Assembly: GCA_001045525.1 (NCBI GenBank)
Contig: LDWW01000036.1
Coordinates: 1-32,427, forward strand
Direction of reading: 5' to 3'
Source of the DNA: Chitinispirillum alkaliphilum
GTDB taxonomy: Bacteria; Fibrobacterota; Chitinivibrionia; Chitinivibrionales; Chitinispirillaceae
Length of the DNA stretch: 32,427 nt
The notes beneath the pieces were generated by a model. That model saw only the letters and a program-made list of their open reading frames with translations, had not been told where the DNA came from and did not search any database. The first letter of the stretch is position 1. The number at the start of each line of letters is the position of its first letter. The position numbers were made by a program, and so were the translations under genes. Shown piece after piece: positions 1 to 7,457 of the stretch.

Positions 1-689
1 CGATGTTTTCAGATGCCAGTTCCTTTAATCAGGATATTGGTTCCTGGGATGTGTCCAGTGTAAAAAGCATGGAGGCGATGTTTGCGGGTGCCGAAATCTT
101 TAATCAGGATATCGGTCCCTGGGATGTTTCCAATGTGACCAATATGGGCTGGATGTTTGCGGATGCTTCCTCCTTTAACAGTGATATTGGTTCCTGGGAT
201 GTCTCCGGTGTGACCAACATGGAGAGGATGTTTGCGGGTGCAGAGTCCTTTGATCAGGATATCGGTCCCTGGGATGTTTCCAATGTGACCAATATGGGCT
301 GGATGTTTGCGGGTGCTTCCTCCTTTAACAGTGATATTGGTTCCTGGGATGTCTCCGGTGTGACCAACATGGAGAGGATGTTTGCGGGTGCAGAGTCCTT
401 TGATCAGAATCTCTGTTCATGGGATGTGTCTAACGTTACCCAAATGGCGAAAATGTTCGACGTTGACATTAACTCAAGGCAACAAGTAAGTAATATAGTT
501 GTCCTTTCTGTAGAAAACTATGATGCACTGCTCATATGTTGGGCAAATCTGGCAAAAGAGAAAGGTGTTCAGAAAAATGTCTCATTTCATGGCGGAGGCA
601 GTCAATACTCTCAGGATGCAGCAGATGCACGGGGTTTCCTTGTACATGAGTTTGGGTGGAGAATTTCAGATGGCGGCGTGGTGCAATGA
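1..689 (+). CDS. DUF285 (BspA-like) repeat surface protein, 3' part
   Basis: This is the C-terminal part of a surface or secreted protein made of DUF285 (BspA-like) repeats, a family found on cell surfaces and often linked to adhesion. Six 25-residue units run from base 3 to 452, each of the form MF..A..F..DIG.WDVS.VT.M. The ATG at base 3 is the conserved Met of a repeat, not a start, so the gene continues beyond the left edge. After the repeats comes the usual family ending: a segment with YDALLICWANLA, then NVSFHGGGSQYS, then FGWRISDGG. There is no transmembrane segment, sorting motif or extra domain after it. Units 2 to 6 are almost identical at DNA level. The family call is firm; the role as adhesin is inferred from the family. 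Confidence 0.9.
   Translation, partial: MFSDASSFNQDIGSWDVSSVKSMEAMFAGAEIFNQDIGPWDVSNVTNMGWMFADASSFNSDIGSWDVSGVTNMERMFAGAESFDQDIGPWDVSNVTNMGWMFAGASSFNSDIGSWDVSGVTNMERMFAGAESFDQNLCSWDVSNVTQMAKMFDVDINSRQQVSNIVVLSVENYDALLICWANLAKEKGVQKNVSFHGGGSQYSQDAADARGFLVHEFGWRISDGGVVQ
121..406 (+). repeat. 150-bp tandem repeat inside the DUF285 gene
   Basis: Bases 121-270 are repeated at 271-406 with only one or two differences. The 150-bp period encodes two 25-residue units (a GSWDVSGV type and a GPWDVSNV type). Such near-identity points to recent unequal crossing-over or gene conversion, so repeat number may vary between strains and may be collapsed in assemblies. Confidence 0.9.
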
Positions 690-716
690 GCTCTGGGCAC
701 CATAGCCATTAACAGG

Positions 717-739
717 AGAGTGGGTAGGGGAATGCAGAG
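717..739 (+). repeat. Dispersed 23-bp repeat, copy 1
   Basis: The core GTAGGGGAATGCAGA, preceded by AGAGTGG, recurs in the same orientation at 26862-26884 with a one-base length difference in the G run. A match this long is not expected by chance in a window of this size. A weaker relative (AGAGTGGGGTAATGGAAA) lies near 29363. Its nature is unknown. Confidence 0.55.
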
Positions 740-910
740 GCTGTCTCAAAACTAAAAGGAATAATTGGGCGGCTGCCGAGGACAGTTCGGCCAAGCTCAC
801 TGTAAACTTACCGATTCCCGCGTTTTACCCAGGCAGTTTATGTAAATACGGCATTTACTCCTTTTGTGCCTGTATTTCATTTTGAGATCCTGTATATCTG
901 AGATTTGGGG

Positions 911-960
911 TCGGACCAGCCCCGCTCCTTATTTTTCAACCTGTTACACGGTTCTAAGCG
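911..960 (+). repeat. 50-bp direct repeat, left copy
   Basis: This sequence (TCGGACCAGCCCC..., then CTTATTTTT, CAACCTGTTA, TTCTAAGCGC) recurs at 1952-2001 in the same orientation with about 8 differences in 50 positions. The two copies are about 1.04 kb apart and bracket the small secreted-protein gene at 1302-1901. Confidence 0.7.
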
Positions 961-1045
961 CTTAAAAACCGGCTTGAAAGCCGATATGACCACCGTTTAT
1001 CGGGCTTTAAGAGGTTTTAGGGCCGGGTTTTATCCTCTCTTACAT

Positions 1046-1070
1046 TCCCACTGTCGGGGCGACAGTGGGA
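1046..1070. other. Perfect 11-bp stem hairpin with GGG loop
   Basis: TCCCACTGTCG is followed by GGG and then by its exact reverse complement. No T-run follows on either side, so a simple intrinsic terminator is unlikely. A related string (CCCCACTGTGTCCC) occurs near 5930. It may be a REP-like or other structured element. Confidence 0.6.
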
Positions 1071-1301
1071 CACAGCATAAGAGTTTAATCATGCAGCGCT
1101 CTCCCCTTGATACAGCTGGAGGACCAGCTTACTCGGGGAGCGTTTGTGTCGCAGCTGTGTATAAACCTGTAAAGCTGAAGTTTCTGATTTCCACTGCTGC
1201 TGTGCTCCCTGGTAGATCACTATTGGTACTATTAAGGGTAACTATCAGGTACATCCGGGGCACTTATCACAGGGTAAAGGGAACGCTCCTTTTGGTTGGC
1301 T

Positions 1302-1901
1302 TTATTCGAGGGTCACTTCCCAGTTGCCAACGGCTCTTATCTCTAGAATAGCAGCATTATCAGGCACCAGTACTTTTCCGGAATATTCATTGATTGTGTT
1401 GACCATTAATCCTTTCAGGCTACCACTTTCATCGTAAGCAGTTACTGAGAAGTGGCTCTGGGATGCATTTCCTATGATAGTTGCAGTAATGGCATCACCG
1501 CTGATTCTTAACACATTATCCCCTTTTGCAGTAAGTGTTTCACCTATTTCAATTACTGTGGCTTTTTCTATGGGATATAGGTGAATAAGCCATGGACCTA
1601 CTGCAGAAATTTCAAGCATTCTGGTCTCGGTTTGCGATGGCAGGTCTAACCCTACAATTCCCGAATAAGTTTTCAATGTGTTTACAAGCAATCCAACCAG
1701 GTTTCTGTCCGAATCATAGGCTGTTATTGAGAAGTGCCTTTGACTTTTATTCCCTTCCACATACAACAAGGCAGGTACGTTTTCCTGTGGTTTTTCGATG
1801 ATAATTACATCATCACCACTTCCGCTAAACTCTTGATGTTGCCCGTTAATATTAGCAGTGCAAATAAGAAGGAGATGTATGAGGAAAATGGTTCTGTTCA
1901 T
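1302..1901 (-). CDS. Secreted protein with two beta-sandwich-type repeats
   Basis: This 199-residue protein has an N-terminal signal peptide (hydrophobic residues 4-18, cleavage probably near Asn-Gly-Gln at 18-21). The rest is two copies of a domain of about 80 residues. Each copy starts with GDD/GDNV and has a HFS(I/V)TAYD core, a G-L-(L/M)-VNT motif, an EYSG/TYSG turn, and an ending of LEI.AVG.W followed by a hydrophobic strand. I recognise this as a small all-beta extracellular repeat seen in secreted bacterial proteins, but cannot name the family. The start ATG is preceded by AAGGAAC. The gene stands alone on the minus strand between two 50-bp direct repeats. Its function is unknown. Confidence 0.75.
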   Translation of the reverse strand: MNRTIFLIHLLLICTANINGQHQEFSGSGDDVIIIEKPQENVPALLYVEGNKSQRHFSITAYDSDRNLVGLLVNTLKTYSGIVGLDLPSQTETRMLEISAVGPWLIHLYPIEKATVIEIGETLTAKGDNVLRISGDAITATIIGNASQSHFSVTAYDESGSLKGLMVNTINEYSGKVLVPDNAAILEIRAVGNWEVTLE

Positions 1902-1951
1902 ATTGTTCCTTTTTTCTACTATGTATGAGCAACAGCCGTTCCACAGGGAGC

Positions 1952-2001
1952 TTGGACCAGCCCCACGCCTTATTTTTTAACCTGTTAAAGGATTCTAAAC
2001 G
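1952..2001 (+). repeat. 50-bp direct repeat, right copy
   Basis: This is the second copy of the repeat at 911-960. It contains a small internal palindrome, TTTAAC-CT-GTTAAA, that is less perfect in the left copy. It lies upstream of both the minus-strand secreted-protein gene and the plus-strand reductase gene. Confidence 0.7.
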
Positions 2002-2120
2002 CGCTATGGTGCTGAGATACCGGTATAAATCTCAAAATGCTCTATTTGGGTAACTTTTTGCTATAGTTGGGATTGAGATAGTATGAAAGAAAATTGTAAA
2101 CCGTTTATACCAGGAGCACT

Positions 2121-2798
2121 ATGAATATCAGTTATCCACAAAATTCAAAAAACTCATTAGACCGGCAGGAGGTGAGCTGTCTGCTCTTTTCTGCTTCCCT
2201 TAGAGAAGGATCATTAAATTCGGAGTTAGCCAGACTTGCATCAAAGGTAATAACTGATCTTGGCGGAACAGTTGATATAGCAGAAATGTCTGACTTTGAT
2301 TGCGCCTCATACAACCAGGATGATCAGGACAGATTAGGTTTTCCAAAGGGGGCAGAGGAATTCAGGCGTCGTCTGATCTTAAATGATGCTTTTGTAATAT
2401 CATCACCAGAGTATAACTTTTCTATACCAGGAGTTTTAAAAAACGCTATAGACTGGGTTTCAAGATATAAGCCCCAGCCCTTTAACCTGAAACACGCCTT
2501 GTTATTATCAGCCTCTCCATCGATGGCAGGTGGTAACCGTGGATTGTGGTCTTTACGAATTCCTCTCGAACATTTGGGGGCAAGGGTGTTTCCGGATATG
2601 TTCTCACTGGCTCAGGCGGGTAATGCTTTTAATTCAGATGGATTTATCCAAAACATACAGCTCCAAAAAAGATTTGAACAAACTATTACTGCATTTATGG
2701 ATTTAGTTGAAGCTGACAAGCATTACGCATACATCAAGAAAGCATGGTTTGAATTTCTTGGAGAGAAACCGTCATCAGATACGGAAAGAGCAGAATAG
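2121..2798 (+). CDS. NADPH-dependent FMN reductase family flavoprotein
   Basis: This flavodoxin-like protein of 225 residues belongs to the NADPH-dependent FMN reductase family (azoreductase/chromate-reductase type), which passes electrons from NAD(P)H through bound FMN to quinones, flavins or other acceptors. The FMN phosphate loop is visible as SASLREGSLN (residues 24-33), and the second flavin-contact motif as SSPEYNFSIPGVLKNAIDW (94-112). The N-terminal 16 residues precede the first beta strand and are slightly longer than usual. The start ATG follows CAGGAG at good spacing. The gene is monocistronic and convergent with the bacteriohemerythrin gene 63 bases downstream. The real substrate cannot be read from sequence. 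Confidence 0.9.
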   Translation: MNISYPQNSKNSLDRQEVSCLLFSASLREGSLNSELARLASKVITDLGGTVDIAEMSDFDCASYNQDDQDRLGFPKGAEEFRRRLILNDAFVISSPEYNFSIPGVLKNAIDWVSRYKPQPFNLKHALLLSASPSMAGGNRGLWSLRIPLEHLGARVFPDMFSLAQAGNAFNSDGFIQNIQLQKRFEQTITAFMDLVEADKHYAYIKKAWFEFLGEKPSSDTERAE

Positions 2799-2861
2799 AA
2801 CATGCCTCCGTTTGTAGGGCTCCGGGAATTCCGCTTTTTGGAGCGGACTGGTCAATAGAAA

Positions 2862-3284
2862 TTATCCACCTGCAGTCCTCCCTGCCGCGGTCAGCTCCCC
2901 GCGAACTTTTTCAATCCATTTTACATATTTCATATCACTGCTGATGCTGTGTTCGTAAAGCCATGAGAAAAGAAATTTGCGCAGTGATGCGGGTTTGAAA
3001 TTTTCTGTGTTGAGCTGATCCATGTAACCGACAAGCTTACTGGCAGCAAGTTCGTGATCGGACTGATGAGAGGAGAATTCAGGATAGTCATACATCCGCA
3101 TAAAATGCTCTTCGCTTGTGAAATGGAAGTTGAGGTAACGCTCGATCTCATCCAGGATGGAAGACATTTTTTTTGGGTCTTTCACTACATTATCTTCCGG
3201 CACAAGGTTAAAAATGTTGTAGAGATAGTGATGCTGCTCGTCCATTTCTGGCAATCCCAAACGGGCTTTTTCGGGAATTTCCAT
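2862..3284 (-). CDS. Bacteriohemerythrin
   Basis: A single-domain hemerythrin of 140 residues, a non-heme di-iron protein that binds O2 reversibly and serves in oxygen sensing, storage or delivery. All seven expected iron ligands are present: H18 in DEQHH, H54 and E58 in HFTSE, H73 and H77 in HQSDH, and H112 and D117 in EHSISSD. The N-terminus is short, lacking the usual Trp-containing strand, but the start is supported by GGAGA upstream. The last ten residues are small and Gly/Ala-rich. There is no signal peptide, so it is cytoplasmic. It is convergent with the FMN reductase and not in an operon. Confidence 0.93.
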   Translation of the reverse strand: MEIPEKARLGLPEMDEQHHYLYNIFNLVPEDNVVKDPKKMSSILDEIERYLNFHFTSEEHFMRMYDYPEFSSHQSDHELAASKLVGYMDQLNTENFKPASLRKFLFSWLYEHSISSDMKYVKWIEKVRGELTAAGRTAGG

Positions 3285-3483
3285 TCAGTTCTCCGTGTGC
3301 ATTGGTATTTTTGGGAATAGGGAATGAATCAAAATCAAAGATAGGAAAATATATAACGATGAGGTAAAATCCATAAATACTTCAGGATAACAGTTTGATG
3401 CATAAATGTAACCCAGATCTTTTCTTATTCTGTTATATATAATAAATTTCAAATTAATTTCTAAAAAGAATTATTTTATCTCT

Positions 3484-5643
3484 ATGAAAATACTACTGAT
3501 TTACATATCGATACATTTCATTTTCCTGCACCCCCCGTCAAAAGCCTCTGACTTTTCAATACAAAACAACGATTTATTCTGCAGAGTTGAAATTGTTAAG
3601 AAAAAAAACAGCTTTGTCTTATCTCAACCATTCAATGCCTGCAGAGATCATTCGTTTTTGACGAGGGATACCGGTGGTAATGGCTCCGAATCTGAAACTC
3701 CAGCTTTTGAAGATGAATATCTGGAGTTGGACACCTTTATTGTTACGGGAACACGGGCTTTAGGTGCAAATGCATGGAACAGTGTAACCAATGAGGAAAT
3801 GAAAACCAGACCCGGTACATTTAATGATCTAAACAGAATTATCTCCTCTGCCCCCACCGTAACAACTCACGGCACAATCGAAAGCAGCGGTCTCTTTGTC
3901 AGGGGAGGAGAACCAAGAGAAAACCTGTATCTCATCGATGGAATCGCATTCAGAAGCATAGACCATTTTACTATAAATGAAAGGGGCGCCGGTGCAATAG
4001 GATTCATTAACACCGAAATTGTATCTTCGGCAACTCTTCACAGCGGAGTGACCCCTGCTTCTGTTCGGTCTAATTTATCATCTGTTATTGATATACAGAT
4101 CAGTGAAGGAACAAAAGGAAAGCCCGATTACAAAGCAGGGGTAGACCTCTCCGGATTGGGGCTTGTATATAGCAATGCAACACAGTGTGGAAATAGTTCC
4201 CTGGTTTCCAGTGTAAGATATTCAAATCTGAAATTTTTGGACAAAATTACTCCGTTGGAAGCAGTACCGATATTTGCAAATGCCTTGGTTAAAGTAAACC
4301 ATCTTTTAAATGAATCTAACAGGTTTGAATTTCTTGGTATCGGAGCGTATGATAAATTTCTTGAAACTCAGCCCTCATGGCTCAGTAGCCCAAGGCAATC
4401 TGAATTTATTTTGGATCAGAAGCAATACGCTGCTGGTTTAAAATGGTTACATACAAACAAATACTTCGATAATGAACTTGCGCTCTCTTTTAGCTCCTAC
4501 GAAAAAAACGCATATTTTTTGAGGTTATGGGATCACCTGGGAAATGAAAAACGGAAATCGGGTGAAATAAACAGGGGTTCTGTTTATGGTTTAAGAACCG
4601 CAGGCTTAACAAGTATCTCACCAAACACCTCTTTGGGGTTTGGGCTAAACGGAAACCTAAATGAGCATGAACTTGTTCATTTAAATTATTTTTTCCCTCC
4701 ACTCGACACTACTTTCTATTCTGCCGATGCAGGTGTTTTTGCCGACCTTTCAGCTGATTACAAAATATACCGTCTCTACAGCGGTGTAAGGCTTGATTAC
4801 TATTCAATCATCAACAGTTTAGCATTTTCACCAAGAGTTCTTTTAGATGCACACAGTAGGATCGGAAAACTATCCTTTCAGTTTGAAATCAAAAATCAGA
4901 TACCTGAACTTGTGGATATTGAGCTTCAAGAACTGATATTCGCTTCAGATGGGTCTCAGGTTGATACAGAAAGTTTTTCACCACAGCGTTGCTGGGCATA
5001 TGAAATAGGTTATCATAAAACAATCAATACCGCGCACGATTTCAAGGCCGCTCTTTACTACAAATATTATGATCGAGAATATCCCTACATGTACCCATAT
5101 GAGAGATATTATAGCTGGAAGTCTATAGAAGATTATCAAAACCGTGTATGGGAGGTGATTCCTTCTGATCCAGAGGGCAGTAAAAAAGCTTACGGTGCTG
5201 AAATCTCCTACAGAAACCGGGCATCCAAACTGTTCACCTTTACCGGGTCAGGCTCACTCTCATCTGTTCGTAACAAATATACCAATAACAAGTGGTATTA
5301 CGACAGAAATGATGTAAGATACAGATTAAACACCATCATAACTGCCAACCTTAACCAAAGCAATGCTGTTTCTGCCGGATTCAGTTTGACTGGCGGTCGG
5401 CCGTATAGCCAGAGTAGTGAAACACCCCAGGAGTGGTTTACCAAAAGATTTCCTCCCTTGCCTATGCTCAGTCTCAGATACCTGTATCAGAGTTCATCCA
5501 TTACAGGCTTACAATTTTATTTGGATTTGACCAATCTGCTAAATCGAAAAATTCCAGTTTACAGAGAGCTCTACGGATTTAATACTTACGATCGATATAG
5601 TGAAGGATTTATTCCTATGATAGGGGTAAGTTACAGTTTTTAA
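3484..5643 (+). CDS. TonB-dependent outer-membrane receptor
   Basis: This 719-residue protein is a TonB-dependent receptor. A signal peptide (about residues 1-21) is followed by a 55-residue extension with two Cys and then a TonB-box-like DTFIVTGTR (about 83-91). The plug domain follows, with motifs FVRGGEPRENLYLIDGI and SGVTPASVRSNLSSVIDI. The rest is a beta barrel rich in aromatic residues, ending in the typical terminal Phe (GVSYSF). There is no carboxypeptidase-like N-terminal domain. The ligand is unknown; no metal-binding or heme motif is evident. The ribosome binding site is poor and the upstream 180 bases are AT-rich. It is not next to its own TonB genes and probably uses the module at 10751-15725 or another one. 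Confidence 0.9.
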   Translation: MKILLIYISIHFIFLHPPSKASDFSIQNNDLFCRVEIVKKKNSFVLSQPFNACRDHSFLTRDTGGNGSESETPAFEDEYLELDTFIVTGTRALGANAWNSVTNEEMKTRPGTFNDLNRIISSAPTVTTHGTIESSGLFVRGGEPRENLYLIDGIAFRSIDHFTINERGAGAIGFINTEIVSSATLHSGVTPASVRSNLSSVIDIQISEGTKGKPDYKAGVDLSGLGLVYSNATQCGNSSLVSSVRYSNLKFLDKITPLEAVPIFANALVKVNHLLNESNRFEFLGIGAYDKFLETQPSWLSSPRQSEFILDQKQYAAGLKWLHTNKYFDNELALSFSSYEKNAYFLRLWDHLGNEKRKSGEINRGSVYGLRTAGLTSISPNTSLGFGLNGNLNEHELVHLNYFFPPLDTTFYSADAGVFADLSADYKIYRLYSGVRLDYYSIINSLAFSPRVLLDAHSRIGKLSFQFEIKNQIPELVDIELQELIFASDGSQVDTESFSPQRCWAYEIGYHKTINTAHDFKAALYYKYYDREYPYMYPYERYYSWKSIEDYQNRVWEVIPSDPEGSKKAYGAEISYRNRASKLFTFTGSGSLSSVRNKYTNNKWYYDRNDVRYRLNTIITANLNQSNAVSAGFSLTGGRPYSQSSETPQEWFTKRFPPLPMLSLRYLYQSSSITGLQFYLDLTNLLNRKIPVYRELYGFNTYDRYSEGFIPMIGVSYSF

Positions 5644-5989
5644 GTTTCACTCACAGGAGATCCGGGTAAGTTGCCTTCTTTCAAAAATGATTGGATGTCA
5701 AATAAATACTTGGCTCTGGAATTTCAAGCGCGGGATCAACAGCAACAAGCAACATTTACGTTTTGACAATCCATAAGCGTCTGACCACTTATTGTTGCAG
5801 GGATAATTAGCAGAAGTTATTCTGGGGTTTAAATTTCGAAGAAGGAGGAGAGATTTGACAACCAGTGGGGGTGGAGAGATGCGCAATCTTTGTTTTAAAA
5901 CTGCAATAAAAAAATGCGCCCCTGCAAGCCCCACTGTGTCCCGATCAAGATCAAGATCGCTTTGATGACCATTAGTTTACAGCTGTTAC
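5644..5989. other. Intergenic region between convergent genes
   Basis: No gene is seen. An imperfect long-range inverted repeat (CAGTGGGG near 5862 and CCCCACTG near 5930) could close a hairpin of about 75 bases between the convergent receptor and hydrolase genes. The string GATCAAGATCAAGATCGC near 5943 is a short tandem repeat. No T-tract marks a clear terminator. Confidence 0.4.
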
Positions 5990-7114
5990 TCAGGTGATTC
6001 CGGAAAAGGCAATGGTACGGGGGATGACCTGCACATCGGGATCCCAGACGTTGTTATCCGCTACAAAGCTTGCAAAGATGAAATTTTCCCGCGGATCTGC
6101 ATACAGTGAGCTCCAGCCAAATCCTTCATGGTTTACACATTCAGGTGAAACTGTGGAACCGTCGCAGAAAAATCCCCAGCCCAGTCCATGTCGATAGCTC
6201 TTGCAGTTTGTTCCCCAATGAAATGCAGGAACGTTCTCCAATTGGTTTGTGGTCATCGCCTCAACAGTCATGCGCCCCAGAATTCGAATGTTGTCAAGAG
6301 TGCCGCCGTTAAGAAAACACTGTCCAAAGCGGTAAAGATCATAGAGCGAGCAATAGGCACCCCCACCACTTCGCGGAGCACGTCCGGAGATCCGTTCTCT
6401 GCTTACATCGATATCTTTTCTTTCTTCATCGGTTCTGGTACACACTTCGTTTTCCAACGATTCTGGTACCTCAAAAAATGAACGGTTCATTTTCAGTGGT
6501 ATGAATATTTCCTTTTGTACATAATCATTAAAGTGCTGACCTGAAACCCTGCTCACAATTTCTCCCAGTATTGCATAGCCTCTCGAACAGTAATTCCAGT
6601 TTTCACCGGGTTTGTTTTGCAGTGGGCCTTGGAGGATAGCACCGATCCAGTCTTCTTTGTCGAAAACCTCAGACCATCCGATTGGGCTGGGCTCGCAGAA
6701 ATACCCCGGATCCGCAGGGAGTCCAGATGTGTGAGTAAGCAAATGCCAGAGTGTAATGGGGTTGTGGTAGGGAGTATCAAAATCGGCTATGATTTCACTG
6801 ACCGATTGCTTCAGCCACAGTTTTCCGTCTTCTATCAGTTTCATGATCGCTGTGGCGGTGAATAGTTTACTTATGCTCGCCACCCGTTTTATTGAATCGG
6901 TTTTTATCGCTGGTGAATTTTCAAGTTGGGTTAGTTTGCCTATAACCTGATGAGCGAATATCTTACCTCCACGGGCCATCAGAAAACTGGCAGCCTGTAT
7001 TCTTCCATTATCCACGAGTGCTTTATAATGATCGCTCAGCACCTGAAGCCTTTTTTCATGATACCCTGCTTTTTCAGGGGTGGTATCTGTTTTTGCATAA
7101 TCGTAAACTGACAT
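5990..7114 (-). CDS. Serine hydrolase of the beta-lactamase class C / esterase family
   Basis: A protein of 374 residues with the penicillin-binding/class C beta-lactamase fold, a family that includes esterases, D-aminopeptidases and PBP4*-like enzymes. The nucleophile motif is SISK (S80, K83), the second motif is YCS in NYCSRGYAILGE (Y175), and the third is HEG (H329). The second motif has Ser where most relatives have Asn. There is no signal peptide, so it probably acts in the cytoplasm and not on peptidoglycan. I chose the ATG at 7114 because AGGAG lies six bases upstream; a longer reading from a GTG at 7168 has no ribosome binding site. The substrate is unknown. Confidence 0.88.
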   Translation of the reverse strand: MSVYDYAKTDTTPEKAGYHEKRLQVLSDHYKALVDNGRIQAASFLMARGGKIFAHQVIGKLTQLENSPAIKTDSIKRVASISKLFTATAIMKLIEDGKLWLKQSVSEIIADFDTPYHNPITLWHLLTHTSGLPADPGYFCEPSPIGWSEVFDKEDWIGAILQGPLQNKPGENWNYCSRGYAILGEIVSRVSGQHFNDYVQKEIFIPLKMNRSFFEVPESLENEVCTRTDEERKDIDVSRERISGRAPRSGGGAYCSLYDLYRFGQCFLNGGTLDNIRILGRMTVEAMTTNQLENVPAFHWGTNCKSYRHGLGWGFFCDGSTVSPECVNHEGFGWSSLYADPRENFIFASFVADNNVWDPDVQVIPRTIAFSGIT

Positions 7115-7457
7115 TTTTTTCTCCTGTTCAGGTGTATGTCTGTTAATGCGGATATGTAGAGTTGACACATTAATATATATCTATCCTTCCGGTAAAGAGT
7201 TGTCCTGGCTAATTTTCCTCTGAAGAGAAATACAGGCGAAGTTGTCTGGTCTGGAAAATACTTTTTTTGTGGATTAATTGAGGTTCTGAGAGGGAAAACT
7301 GTATGGGCATAGTCACTTAGCTCACCAATATGTTTTTAATCATGACAGAAATACTTACTTTTGTATATATTTATAGGGTTGACACTGTTTACTGAAAATT
7401 TAGCTTCATATTTGAATCATATCAAAGTAGAAATCCCGGAAATCACTGAGCTTCCCT
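7115..7457. other. Divergent promoter region
   Basis: This 343-base AT-rich stretch separates the divergent hydrolase and radical SAM genes and must hold promoters for both. A TTGACA at 7379-7384 could be a -35 element for the plus-strand gene, with only a weak -10 (TAGCTT) 16 bases later. No small gene or strong hairpin is visible. Confidence 0.35.

Larger units (their letters stand above)
690..1301. other. Non-coding, repeat-rich intergenic region
   Basis: No convincing gene is seen in these 612 bases. The region holds one copy of a dispersed 23-bp repeat (717-739), one copy of a 50-bp direct repeat (911-960), a short hairpin around 970-983 and a perfect 11-bp hairpin at 1046-1070. An open frame from 905 to 1351 on the plus strand has no family resemblance and runs into the opposite-strand gene, so it is not called. 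Confidence 0.6.

Noticed and set aside
905-1351. 148-codon open frame on the plus strand
   Set aside because: It starts inside the 50-bp repeat, crosses the perfect hairpin, runs antisense into the end of the secreted-protein gene, has no ribosome binding site and its protein resembles no family.
1952-2001. Integron attC site in the 50-bp direct repeats
   Set aside because: The palindrome TTTAAC-CT-GTTAAA recalls RYYYAAC/GTTRRRY core sites, but the left copy lacks it, core sequences do not match fully and no integrase is in the window.
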